From the NCBI RefSeq assembly GCF_000805335.1, contig NZ_KN708638.1, forward strand, positions 6,919,616 to 6,983,615: DNA of 64,000 nt, written 5' to 3'. The notes under the pieces are model-generated. The model saw only the letters and a program-made list of their open reading frames with translations. It was not told where the DNA came from and ran no database searches. The position numbers were made by a program, and so were the translations under genes. The stretch comes from Streptomyces sp. CT34. Its GTDB lineage: Bacteria; Actinomycetota; Actinomycetes; Streptomycetales; Streptomycetaceae. Positions 27,432-35,594 of the stretch are shown piece after piece (within the stretch, counting starts at the first letter, position 1; each line of letters starts with the position of its first letter).

Positions 27432-28000
27432 TGACAGGTGGCGCCCGAAAAGCGGGACCGGTCCGTCTGGTGCTGACGTGAAGTAATAGAGAGGCGACCG
27501 GCCGGATTTGACATCGCGCGGCGTGCGTGTTCGATCCGGCGACGCGGCAGCAGGCTGACCGAGTCATCGTGGCTCTGGTCGCTGGCTTGGTTGCCTTTTC
27601 CCAGCTCAGCCGCATGACGAGCCAGTGTCGAGCCATCAGCGAACCACTGCCGAGCCACCCGTGCGAGCAACCCGAAAGGCGGCCAGGCACACGGCACGAA
27701 GTTCTTCTTTGTTCGATATCAAAATGGCGGTAGCTACATGACTGACAGCGGCCAAGATCGTTTCCCCGCGTACGGTTACCGATTCCCTGTGGGCGGTCCC
27801 CGCTGGCGGCCACTTACGCTCCCCGCGCTCGGGCTACTGAACACGGTCAGTCATCGCCGAAGTGCCGTCGTGCCGCCCGCACCGTCGCGGCGACACCCTC
27901 CAGGGCCATCCGTAGGCACTGCGTATGCCAACGACGGGAGGGAGGGGAAGAGTTCCTCCCGCTGAGGCGACGATGTCCGAGTTCGTGAGAGGAGCACGGT
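27432..28000 (+). other. Intergenic region upstream of the profilin gene
   Basis: No supported gene. A short frame from 27738 (MTDSGQDRF…) is open for 75 codons but resembles no family. The leader of the profilin gene, with its ribosome-binding site at 27986-27994, ends the stretch. Promoter elements were not assigned. Confidence 0.35.
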
Positions 28001-28381
28001 GTGAGTTGGCAGCCGTATGTGGATGGCAACCTTGTAGGCAGCGGCAAGATCGGGAATGCTGCGATCTACGGTCTCGATGGTGGGCAGTGGGCGGCCAGTA
28101 GGGGCTTCGCTCTCTCGCCCGAAGAATTCCATGAGATCAAGGCCGGGTTCGACGATCCTGCCGTCTTGCTTGCGGGAGGCGTGCACGTCGCGGGCACGAA
28201 GTACCTAGCGATCGAGGTGGACGCGACCCGCGTTCACGGTAAGCGGGGAGCCGCCGGGGTGCTCGCCGAGAAGACGAAGAAGGCAGTCGTCATCGGCGTC
28301 TACAACGAAAACACTCAGCCGGGCGAGGCGAACAAGGTTGTGGGCGGTGTCGTCGATTACCTCAGGAGTGCCGGTTTCTGA
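28001..28381 (+). CDS. Profilin (eukaryote-type actin-monomer-binding protein)
   Basis: The 126-residue product is a complete profilin. It begins SWQPYVDGNLVGSG like amoebal profilins (SWQxYVDxNLVGTG), and it has GQWAASRGFALSPEEF, GTKYLAIEVDATRVHGKRG, KKAVVIGVYNENTQPGEANK and ends VVDYLRSAGF. The family length is 125-130. The aromatic residues that line the poly-proline groove, W3, Y6, W30 and Y120, are all present. The central lysine/arginine-rich actin-binding face is also kept. GTG 28001 has GAGAGGAG seven bases upstream (27986-27994), so it is equipped for bacterial translation. It is flanked by unrelated genes and ISL3 and recombinase scars. Its role in a bacterium is unknown: secretion or release to a eukaryotic host, or an internal role with bacterial actin homologues, are equally open. 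It has no signal peptide. Confidence 0.93.
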   Translation: MSWQPYVDGNLVGSGKIGNAAIYGLDGGQWAASRGFALSPEEFHEIKAGFDDPAVLLAGGVHVAGTKYLAIEVDATRVHGKRGAAGVLAEKTKKAVVIGVYNENTQPGEANKVVGGVVDYLRSAGF

Positions 28382-28711
28382 GGCGCCGGAACTGAGTAGG
28401 GGCGGCGGCTGACGCAGGGACCGCTGCCTCCTTCTGGCCGCCGGTCGACGAGCAGCGCGCCGCAGTGAAGGCGGCGCCGCCCCGGCGCCGACAACTGCCC
28501 TGCCTTCAGCCTCTGAGGGCAGTCCGGGCGGTTCCGTATCGCCCTGTGCCAGCCGATCAGGGGCGGAGCTGGCCATCGTCACTGAGTGTGAAATTCGACA
28601 TGGCCAAGTGACTCCCCATCAGGTGGCCGTGTGTGGGGAAAACCAAAGGCTCTGATCAACATTTCGGGATGACCGAGCGTGACCGGCTGTCAGTTCGCTC
28701 TTTGAGCTGAT
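28382..28711 (+). other. Intergenic region between profilin and the ISL3 remnant
   Basis: No gene or clear signal was seen. GC-rich repeats of CGGCG type are present but have no convincing terminator pattern. Confidence 0.35.
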
Positions 28712-29227
28712 GTGTTGCGTGATCACATAGTTGATGTGCTGCTGCCGCATCTGACGGCGGTGGCCATAGAGGACATCCAGGTCATCGGTGCGGGGGTGCG
28801 GATCACCGCCTTGGTTGCCGCGGATACTTCACGGTGTCCGGGCTGCGGGACGCAATCGCACCGTGTCCATGACCGATACCGTCGGCGGCTTGCCGATGTC
28901 GCGACCGGCGGCCGGCCGGTGACGATATACCTGACGGTCCGCCGGTTCCGATGCGGGGAGCCCTCGTGTGCGCGTCGGACCTTCGCCGAGCAGGTCGAGG
29001 GACTCAGCTTCCGGTATGGCCGGCGAAGCCAGCTCCAGCAGGCGATGCCGGTGGCGATCGGCCGCCTCCTGGCTGGGTGAGCCGGTGCCCGTCTCGCCGG
29101 CCATCAGGCGGCGGTAGACCTCGCCCGCGCCGCAGGCGGCGAGTACGGCGCCTACAACCACCCCGACGGCGGCGCCGTCGTATGGATCACCCTCCCCGCC
29201 CTTCCACCGCCGCCCAGGTCCTCTTGA
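28712..29227 (+). pseudogene. ISL3-family transposase remnant joined to an ATP-binding-protein tail
   Basis: The first 122 codons are the ISL3 zinc-finger N-terminus (CPGCGTQSHRVHDRYRRRL, then RRFRCGEPSCARRTFAEQ). An in-frame TGA at 29078 stands where AGRAGARLA is expected. The same frame then continues as AGARLAGHQAAVDLARAAG and closes as GGAVVWITLPALPPPP, the C-terminus of an anti-sigma-like ATP-binding protein. So two gene ends have been fused and both are inactive. Confidence 0.7.
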
Positions 29228-29268
29228 TGCACCCCAAGCGCCATGCCCTCTGCTTGCCATGGGCGCCG

Positions 29269-30786
29269 CTATTCGCGGAGGCGGACTCCTTTGACGGCGG
29301 TGTCGAAGGCCGGCCGATATCGGTCCCATTGTTCATTCGGCGCGGAGAGGTAGATCACGTACTGAGTGCCGTCGGCGCCGCTGAAGGCCAGCTCCACTGC
29401 CCGGTACCCCCGTGCTCTGCCCTGGAACGTGAACTCCCAGTACCCCGCGGGTCGTCCCCGGAACGTCGTGGGGCCCATCCTGACCCGTTCGTAGCCCGGG
29501 TTGTCGCGACGCGTCTGGGCTTCTTCGGTCTCCCGCCAGTGCCGAAGAGGATCCTCGCCCGCGAACTCGACGACGTCGATCCTCAGGCTGGCCAGCCCGG
29601 AGATGTAGGCGACCTCACCGCCAGGCATGTTCCGGAAGGTCCAACCGTCCTGCACAGGGAAGGAGAAGCCCTGGCCCGCCTTCTCAAGGTGGTACCCGCG
29701 GGGCAGCGGTGGGAGTGATGACGGCGACGAAGGACCAGGGCCCGGCGGGTGGCCGGAGGCGCCTGCCCCCGACGGGTGCGCGCTCGGCGAGGCTTCCCCA
29801 CCCCCGGGCCAGAGCAGCGCACCGCCCGTCGCGATTGCGGCCGCCACCACCGTCGAGACCATCCACAGCGCCATACGGCGGCCCCGCTTGCCCCCTGGCA
29901 CCGGAACCGCCGGGCTGGCCTCACGGGCCTCCGACCGCGTGGGTGGGTCGAGGGGAATGGCTTCCGTTCCGGGCGCGAGGCCCAGGAGGCGTTCGGCCTC
30001 ATGGGCGTCCATGCGCCGGTCGGGTTCCTTCACCAGCAGGCCCTCGATCACCGGTGTGAGGTGCCCGGCGTTGCTTGGCGGCGGGCACTCCTCGGTGGCG
30101 ATGGCGTACGCCGTCTCGATCGCGGTGTCCCGCTGGAAGGGTGTGCGTCCTTGGACCGCCTGGTACAGCATGGCTCCCAGGGCCCACAGGTCGCAGGCGG
30201 GGCCGGGCTCGGCGATCCCGGGCCGGAGGCGTTCCGGCGCCAGGTACTGGATCGAGCCGACCAGCTCGCCGGTCTTGGTCAGTGACGGTGCTCCGGGCTC
30301 CACGGCGATCCCGAAGTCGGTGAGGACGATCCGCCCGTCGTTCCCCAGGAGAACGTTGGCGGGCTTGACGTCCCGGTGCAGCACTCCGACGTCGTGCGCG
30401 GCGCGCAACGCGGCGGCCATGGCCCGGCCGATCCGGGCCGCCTCGCCGGGTGGCACGGTATTCTGCCGCTTCAGAACGTCGCTCAGTGTGACCGAGGGTA
30501 TGTACTCCATGACGATGCACGGCAGCCCCTCGTCGTCGACAACATCGTGCACAACGATCACGTTGGGGTGGGTGATCCGGGCGGCACTTCGGGCCTCCCG
30601 GCGGGTGCGCTCGTAGAGCCGCTGGACCTCGTCGTCGTGCAAGTGCAGCGGAACGTGAAGTTTCTTCACCGCGACGTACCGGCCGAGCAACTCATCCTCG
30701 GCCCGCCACACGGTGCCCATCCCGCCACGGCCCACATGCTCCGCCAACCGGTAACGGTCGGCTATGAGCCGCCCCAGATCAGACAC
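29269..30786 (-). CDS. Serine/threonine protein kinase, single-pass membrane protein
   Basis: 505 residues. The N-terminal kinase domain has the glycine loop GRGGMGTVW (about 20), VAVKKL (about 40), the catalytic loop HRDVKPANVLL (about 137), DFGIA (about 157), and APERL/DLWALG in the C-lobe. A proline-rich linker is followed by one membrane helix (MALWMVSTVVAAAIATGGALLW, given here as MALWMVSTVV and AAAIATGGALLW, about 305-325). An extracellular domain of about 150 residues with no PASTA repeats completes it (FSFPVQDGWTFRNM region). This is the usual actinobacterial receptor kinase layout; the ligand is not known. It is monocistronic. Confidence 0.93.
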   Translation of the reverse strand: MSDLGRLIADRYRLAEHVGRGGMGTVWRAEDELLGRYVAVKKLHVPLHLHDDEVQRLYERTRREARSAARITHPNVIVVHDVVDDEGLPCIVMEYIPSVTLSDVLKRQNTVPPGEAARIGRAMAAALRAAHDVGVLHRDVKPANVLLGNDGRIVLTDFGIAVEPGAPSLTKTGELVGSIQYLAPERLRPGIAEPGPACDLWALGAMLYQAVQGRTPFQRDTAIETAYAIATEECPPPSNAGHLTPVIEGLLVKEPDRRMDAHEAERLLGLAPGTEAIPLDPPTRSEAREASPAVPVPGGKRGRRMALWMVSTVVAAAIATGGALLWPGGGEASPSAHPSGAGASGHPPGPGPSSPSSLPPLPRGYHLEKAGQGFSFPVQDGWTFRNMPGGEVAYISGLASLRIDVVEFAGEDPLRHWRETEEAQTRRDNPGYERVRMGPTTFRGRPAGYWEFTFQGRARGYRAVELAFSGADGTQYVIYLSAPNEQWDRYRPAFDTAVKGVRLRE

Positions 30787-31340
30787 CCGTGACCTTCACT
30801 TCCCCGCATGCCCGAGCATGCCCGACAGATTGCGGGAGAACCCTAGACGCGCGCTGGTTGCATGGCCACAGCAGCGGATTCCCCGAGCAGTACGGCGTCC
30901 CACCGGCAGCCTCTACCGGTCCCACCAAGGTCGCGTACTGATGGCAATCACAAGGAGGCATGTGGCAGGCCCGTTGGGGCGCGGATCGAGACGAAATCCA
31001 CTGCATCCTCCCTGTGGTAGCGGAAAAGTGGGTGTTCGGGAGGAATCTGGCGTTCCGCCCGACGTCTCCAACGTAGAGAGTGATTAGGGCAGGATCGGCC
31101 CTACATCGATAAAGGGGGGAGGCGCGGCAAAGCCTCCGGCTGGCCGTCGCAGGCAGCTGACCAACAGCAGACCGGGGCCCACAGGCCGTGGCTGTCAGGG
31201 ACACGGCCCGGGGCCCCGGAACCGTGCATTCCTTGGTCGGACGGCGGCAGCGATGAAGTTCGTGTGCCACCCGCCGACCGGGCTCGGTTGCCCTTCTGCG
31301 GGCTACCAGCATTCACGACATATCCCACTATTCTTCTCGT
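30787..31340 (+). other. Intergenic region between kinase and BlaI-type genes
   Basis: Divergent promoters of the kinase and repressor genes must lie here. No gene, repeat or palindrome was recognised in it. Confidence 0.35.
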
Positions 31341-31808
31341 ATGCCGAGACCCTTGGGTGATCTGGAAGACGCGGTGATGACGCGGGTCTGGGAGTGGAAC
31401 CGCCCGGTCACCGTTCGAGAAGTCCTGGAAGATCTCCAGAAGGAACGGTCGATCGCCTACACAACGGTCATGACCGTATTGGACAACCTCCATCAGAAGG
31501 GCTGGGTGCGCCGCGAAGCGGAAGGCCGCGCCTATCGCTATAGGGCGGTCTCCACTCGCGCCGCCTACTCGGCCGCACTGATGAACGAAGCATGGTCTGT
31601 CAGCGATAACCCCGCTGCCGCTCTTGTGGCGTTCTTCGGCATGATGTCGCCGGAACAACGGCACGCTCTGCGCGATGCCGTACGGATGGTGCAGGGCGAC
31701 GATCGGGCCGAAGCAGGGGAAGAACAGGCGTCGCCCCCGGAATGCCCAGGGAAACAGGACCAGGAAGAAGAGCCACAGCCCGCTGACGAGAGGGTCCGCT
31801 GGCCTTGA
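31341..31808 (+). CDS. BlaI/MecI/CopY-family transcriptional repressor
   Basis: 155 residues. The winged-helix core is MPRPLGDLEDAVMTRVWEW, then TVREVLEDLQKERSIAYTTV, MTVLDNLHQKGWVRREAEG, a direct match to the BlaI/MecI pattern in which a dimer represses its own operon. The acidic tail (EEEPQPADERVRWP) is not part of the family core. In most genomes a M56-type peptidase sensor follows such a gene. Here none does, only degenerate DNA, so the pair has probably been lost. Confidence 0.87.
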   Translation: MPRPLGDLEDAVMTRVWEWNRPVTVREVLEDLQKERSIAYTTVMTVLDNLHQKGWVRREAEGRAYRYRAVSTRAAYSAALMNEAWSVSDNPAAALVAFFGMMSPEQRHALRDAVRMVQGDDRAEAGEEQASPPECPGKQDQEEEPQPADERVRWP

Positions 31809-32012
31809 CCTGGCCGATGACGTGAAACTCGCCCTCCGGATCCGGATACAACAGGTCTACTGGGTGCTGTATTGCAACCAGTCAGCCCAGCTGCCGGTGA
31901 TCAGGCAGGCGCGAGAAACGTCTCCCGGCCGTGGTTGGGTACCCGCTGAGTCCTGCAGCACCGACCCGGTCGACCGGACCGTCCCGGAGATTCGCCACTT
32001 GCCCGGCGCTCT

Positions 32013-32518
32013 GTGATCCCACCGATCATGACCCCGCGCTGGCTGCTGACCTGGTCCCGATCATCCCAACCAGCAGCCCACCGCTCAGAGGCTGCGGCAG
32101 GCGCCTGCCAACACTGGGTGGACACCACGAGCTTCATCACCCGGGTCGTGGCCGACCAGGCCGAGGCCGAGCGGTCCGGCCGGACAGGATCCCGACGACC
32201 CTCGCCCGGCCGCGGCCGTTTCTCCGAGCCCGGTACCGCGTCATGGCTTTCTTGCGGGAACTGCCGCACCCGCACCGGCCCGGCGGAGCACACGGTGTCG
32301 ACCAGCTCCGGCAAGACCTCCGCGAAGCCGGCGGCACCGTGGCCTGCTATCCCGCCCCCCTCGATAGCGTCACGAGGCGGGCGGACGGACTCCCCGACCT
32401 CGCCACCGGCTACTGCCGCTTGGTCACCAACTCCCGGGACGTGGCCCGCTACCAGAGCCTGATCCCCCCTGGTCGGACCAGCAGACGGACTACGTCGTGC
32501 GTATCCGCCCCGAGCTGA
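32013..32518 (+). pseudogene. Degenerate gene with frame changes, unidentified
   Basis: Readable segments alternate between frames: HWVDTTSFITRVVADQAEAER in one, then RYRVMAFLRELPHPHRPGG and GYCRLVTNSRDVARYQSLI in another. The segments look like real coding sequence with at least two frameshifts, which is why it is called a pseudogene. The family is not recognised. Confidence 0.45.
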
Positions 32519-33139
32519 TCAACGGTGTCCGGCCGGCGGGGGACGACTGAGGCATATCCATCACGAGCGTTGTCGATAAATACCCGCGAGTCGTGATCAC
32601 GGCGACGGACTTACCCGACGCCACCGCACCGATGAGCCGGCGTTGCGACCATGCGGTGGCCCGTTGCGGTGGCGTGCCTTGCGTGGCGGGCTGTCGTTAG
32701 TGGCGGTGAAGGGGTCCGCCTCGCCCTGGTCCTCCGCTCCGCTGTCGTGGCGGTGCCGGGGCGTTGGGGGACCTTCTTGACCCCAAGTGCCGCTGGCTGT
32801 CTGCGTGCTCAACGTGGTGCTTGGGGCCGTCCGCTGTCCGGGGCAGGGACTACGGATTTGCACCGTTCGACGGTGATGTTGATGCTCGCCCAGGACATCG
32901 ATCGCTGGCTGCGGGGGCGAGCAGGCCGGGTACGGCAGCGCAGTAGCGCCGGCAGTCGCCTTCACGGCCCCGTCCGACGATTCCGCAGGGGTTGCCTCCC
33001 GGCTGCAGCCGCCCCGCCCTGTGGCGCCGTGGAGAGGCCCCGGATGGTGTCCCGCACGGGCACCGCAGCCTAGACTTGCAGAGTTCTTCAATTCGCAAGA
33101 TGTCGTAGTGGTCAATCGCGTCGCCGTGTGGAGGTCTGG
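32519..33139 (+). other. Intergenic region upstream of the ArsR cluster
   Basis: No gene is supported. The AT-rich part at 33065-33120 carries the operator-like inverted repeat listed separately. Confidence 0.35.
33075..33099. promoter_or_regulatory. Probable ArsR operator upstream of the 33.1-kb operon
   Basis: CTTGC and GCAAG are 5-bp arms 15 bases apart. The right arm includes CAATTCGC, the same half-site as in the perfect operator at 42609-42634 that serves a closely related ArsR repressor. This lies 40 bases before the first gene of the operon with the ArsR gene, so autoregulation is likely. Confidence 0.5.
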
Positions 33140-33334
33140 GTGGGCGGCTTTGCCGAAGCAGTGCAGGAGCGGGTACGGCGGGCGCGGGCCGCTGTCGCGG
33201 CGGCGTACGAAGCCGAGGACGCGTACGAAGTGTCGGTGGCCGAGGACGAGCTGGACGACGCGCTGCGGGTAGCACGCGGCCTTGGCGTGGATCCCGATGC
33301 CGCCCCGGAGGCGGAGAACGGAGGCGCGGGATGA
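33140..33334 (+). CDS. Small hypothetical protein preceding an ArsR regulator
   Basis: 64 residues, almost entirely helical, with a charged pattern (RVRRARAAVAAAYEAEDAY, AEDELDDALRVARGLG). GTG 33140 has GGAGG six bases upstream, so it is preferred over GTG 33128. Its end overlaps the ArsR gene by four bases. No family is recognised. Confidence 0.55.
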   Translation: MGGFAEAVQERVRRARAAVAAAYEAEDAYEVSVAEDELDDALRVARGLGVDPDAAPEAENGGAG

Positions 33335-33693
33335 ACCGGATGCAGGTTCCGCTGTATCAGGCGAAGGCGGAGTTCTTCCGGATGCTGGGGCATCCGGTCC
33401 GTATCCGCGTGCTGGAACTGCTGCAGGACGGGCCGAAGCCGGTGCGGGAACTGCTGGCGGCGATCGAGGTGGAGCCGTCCAGCCTTTCGCAGCAGCTGGC
33501 GGTGTTGCGCCGGGCGGGGATCGTGACCGCAACGCGAGGCGGGTCAACGGTGGTGTACGAGCTGGCGGGCGGGGATGTGGCGGAATTGCTGGGGGCGGCG
33601 CGGCGGATCCTGGTGGAGCTGCTGGCCGGGCAGCAGGGCCTGCTCACCGAGCTTCGGGAGTCCGGCGCGGGTGTGCGCGAGGGGGCGTCGTGA
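33331..33693 (+). CDS. ArsR-family winged-helix repressor (1 of 3)
   Basis: 120 residues with the full ArsR fold: VPLYQAKAEFFRMLGHPVRI, then VLELLQDGPKPVRELLAAIE, LSQQLAVLRRAGIVTATRGG and STVVYELAGGDVAELLGAAR. No metal-binding cysteines (ELCVCDL) are present, so the signal is not a soft metal bound in the usual α3 site. It is very like the repressor at 42168-42509. Co-translated with its neighbours, it probably controls this operon through the site at 33075-33099. Confidence 0.88.
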   Translation: MNRMQVPLYQAKAEFFRMLGHPVRIRVLELLQDGPKPVRELLAAIEVEPSSLSQQLAVLRRAGIVTATRGGSTVVYELAGGDVAELLGAARRILVELLAGQQGLLTELRESGAGVREGAS

Positions 33694-34178
33694 GGTGGGT
33701 GGGCCGGTTCCTGCCGCGGCGGCGGCAGATCCCGTCTGATGCGGCCTGTGAGCACGCGGTGCCGCAGGTGCGGCGGCATGTGTTCACCGTGCCCGTCCGG
33801 CCCGGTGCGGTCCGCGTCGCCCGGTCGGAGGCTGCCACGAAGCTTGCCGAGTTCGGTATCACCCCGAGTTCCTTGCTGTCGGACGCGGCGCTGCTGGTGG
33901 TCAGCGAGCTGGTGGCCAATGTGCTGCGCCATGCCGCGGACCGGTCGCCCACGGCGGATGTCGGGGTCACGGTCGGCGCGGGGCAGCTCGTGATCGGCGT
34001 TGCCGACCACGACCCTCGGATCCCGATAGTGGAGGGCGATGCGGTGGGTGCGGGTCTGCGGACCGTTGCCGAACTGACCGCGCGGTTCGGTGGCACGCTC
34101 ACGGTCGAGCCCGACTGGGCCGGCCAGGGCAAGGATGTCCTGGCCCGCTTCCTCATCCCCGGTGCTGATGCCCGGTGA
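33690..34178 (+). CDS. ATP-binding protein (anti-sigma-factor-like HATPase)
   Basis: About 162 residues. The GHKL ATP-binding N box is SELVANVLRHAA (about 65-80), with DHDPRIPI and GAGLRTVAELTARFGG as the G boxes and FGGTLTVEPDWAGQGKDVL at the end. Such short proteins act like RsbW/SpoIIAB, phosphorylating an STAS partner and binding a sigma factor; STAS proteins occur at 38.2 and 39.1 kb. The start GTG overlaps the ArsR stop (GTGA). The first 45 residues (RRRQIPSDAACEHAVPQ) form a basic extension. Confidence 0.83.
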   Translation: MRWVGRFLPRRRQIPSDAACEHAVPQVRRHVFTVPVRPGAVRVARSEAATKLAEFGITPSSLLSDAALLVVSELVANVLRHAADRSPTADVGVTVGAGQLVIGVADHDPRIPIVEGDAVGAGLRTVAELTARFGGTLTVEPDWAGQGKDVLARFLIPGADAR

Positions 34179-34203
34179 GCCGCGGCGGATGGAGGCCCTT
34201 TCC

Positions 34204-34386
34204 ATGTGCTTTGAGATCACGTACCTGCATGCCGACGGCGACTGTCCGTCGCATGAGGCGGGCCTCGACGAGATCGCCATGCTGGTCGAGTGTGCCGGCC
34301 GGACGGGGGGGCCGGTCCGCATACACCCCGTCATCGGACCACCGAGCCTTGATATCCAACACGCCCAGGAGAGCAGCCATGCCTGA
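34204..34386 (+). CDS. Small hypothetical protein
   Basis: 60 residues beginning MCFEITYLHADGDCPSH, with GGAGG upstream of ATG 34204. Its end overlaps the next gene by eight bases. Cys and His are spaced like a possible metal site (C2, H14, C20 region) but this is not established. No family is recognised. Confidence 0.5.
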   Translation: MCFEITYLHADGDCPSHEAGLDEIAMLVECAGRTGGPVRIHPVIGPPSLDIQHAQESSHA

Positions 34387-34558
34387 CGACCAGGTCGACG
34401 ACCAGTCCATACCCGAACCGTCTTTCGGCGGTGGGATGTCCGAGGAGCGCAAGGAGCGGGGCGCGTCCTGGCGGGTGTTCCTCTACATCGCCGGCAGCCA
34501 CCTCCTGTTGGGGTTCATGGCGCTCCTGTTCTACCTCGGCAGTCACGCCGGAAAGTAG
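34379..34558 (+). CDS. Small single-pass membrane protein (DUF6126-like)
   Basis: 59 residues with a charged N-terminus (ERKERGASWRVF) and one C-terminal membrane helix (LYIAGSHLLLGFMALLFYLG). The size, single helix and ending resemble the DUF6126 group of Streptomyces. Function unknown. It overlaps the preceding gene. Confidence 0.6.
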   Translation: MPDDQVDDQSIPEPSFGGGMSEERKERGASWRVFLYIAGSHLLLGFMALLFYLGSHAGK

Positions 34559-34603
34559 CCGTCACGGTGCCCCGGTGGTACGGGAGAAGGGAAGGCGGAG
34601 ACG

Positions 34604-35110
34604 GTGATCGCTGTCGTGGGTCATGCGGATCTCACCCCGCAGACACTGAAGCTGCTGGAGGCCGAGCTGAGCGACAGACTCCAGCGTCTGGCGCAGCCTG
34701 GGTCGATGGTCCTGGTACGGGCCGGTTGTGGGTTGCCTGTTGCGGCGGGGCGGGCCGCGCGCAGGGCCCGCCTGCCCTTGGTGGTGGTGCTGCCTTCGCA
34801 GGACGCGGTGCCCGCGCTCCTTTCGGGGCGCGACCAGGCGGCGGCTGGGGAGCTGCTGTTCCTCGCCGCGCATGTGCGCCTGCTGTCGTACGACCCCGCG
34901 GACCGGGACGCGTGCGTGAGCGCCGATGAACGTCTGGTCTGCTCCAGCTCTCAGCTGCTGGCGGTCTGGGACGGCTCGCCTGCTCATGACCAGGACGCCA
35001 CGGCTGACGTGATCGCCTACGCCCACGGCCGGCGCATTGCGACCGAGACTCTCTGGGCGCCCGGCTACGCCCGCTACAGCACGCTGCCCTTGCCTGAGGA
35101 GCCGTCGTGA
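34604..35110 (+). CDS. Hypothetical protein with Rossmann-like (SLOG-like) features
   Basis: 168 residues. The N-terminus IAVVGHADLTPQTLKLLEA, followed by MVLVRAGCGLPVAAGRAARR and LPLVVVLPSQDAVPALL, alternates strand and helix in the way of nucleotide-binding SLOG/DprA-like domains. VGHADL and RAGCGLPVAA would lie at the ligand site. The assignment is by pattern only. GTG 34604 was taken because it follows a purine-rich AAGGCGGAGA sequence. It overlaps the next gene, and this is part of the same operon. Confidence 0.55.
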   Translation: MIAVVGHADLTPQTLKLLEAELSDRLQRLAQPGSMVLVRAGCGLPVAAGRAARRARLPLVVVLPSQDAVPALLSGRDQAAAGELLFLAAHVRLLSYDPADRDACVSADERLVCSSSQLLAVWDGSPAHDQDATADVIAYAHGRRIATETLWAPGYARYSTLPLPEEPS

Positions 35111-35547
35111 ACGCCGCGCCGCTGGGTCCCGCGCGCAGGGTCGACCTCTCCAGTCAGGAGTGTATGGAGCTGCTGGCCTCGGTCACGGTGGGCCGTGTGG
35201 TCTTCTCGCATCACGCGCTGCCCGCCGTCTGTCTGGTTTCTCACCTCATCGACGACGGTTGTGTGGTGATCCGCGCCCACCAGGACGCGTCCTTGGTGGG
35301 ATCGGCCTCGGTTTGCGGTGTTGTCGCGTATGAGGCCGACGTGCTCGCCCCGGCCACCCGGACCGGATGGAGCGTGGTCGTCACGGGTAGGACGAGCCTG
35401 GTGCGTGCCTCGGCGGAACTGGCCTGCTACCGGAGGCTGTTGACTCATTGGGCCGACGGTGGCGGTGGCGTGGACCAGGTCGTACGCATCAGCCCGGACA
35501 TCGTCACCGGCTACCGACTGGTTGGCACCGGACCCGTGTTGACGTAG
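35107..35547 (+). CDS. PNPOx-fold (pyridoxamine 5'-phosphate oxidase-like) flavin-binding protein
   Basis: 146 residues. The split-barrel pattern is CMELLASVTVGRVVFSHHALPA then VIRAHQDASLVGSASVCG and GWSVVVTGRTSLV, ending ISPDIVTGYRLVG. Such small proteins bind flavin or F420 and reduce or bind small ligands. A closely related gene lies at 39974-40432, in an ArsR-SulP operon, so the two arms of the cluster share several gene types. Confidence 0.82.
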   Translation: MNAAPLGPARRVDLSSQECMELLASVTVGRVVFSHHALPAVCLVSHLIDDGCVVIRAHQDASLVGSASVCGVVAYEADVLAPATRTGWSVVVTGRTSLVRASAELACYRRLLTHWADGGGGVDQVVRISPDIVTGYRLVGTGPVLT

Positions 35548-35594
35548 TGGGCTTCGCCTGCGCCGGCTTGCCGCCGGCCTGGCCCGCCTCGTCG

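Noticed and set aside
24700..27813. A 1,037-codon minus-strand frame
   Set aside because: It covers the HTH, zinc-ribbon and methyltransferase-like genes in an antisense or shifted reading and shows no family motif.
27738..27965. A 75-codon frame before the profilin gene
   Set aside because: There is no ribosome-binding site or family resemblance.
30764..31087. Short frames in the spacer between kinase and BlaI genes
   Set aside because: No start signals or conserved motifs; composition is not gene-like.
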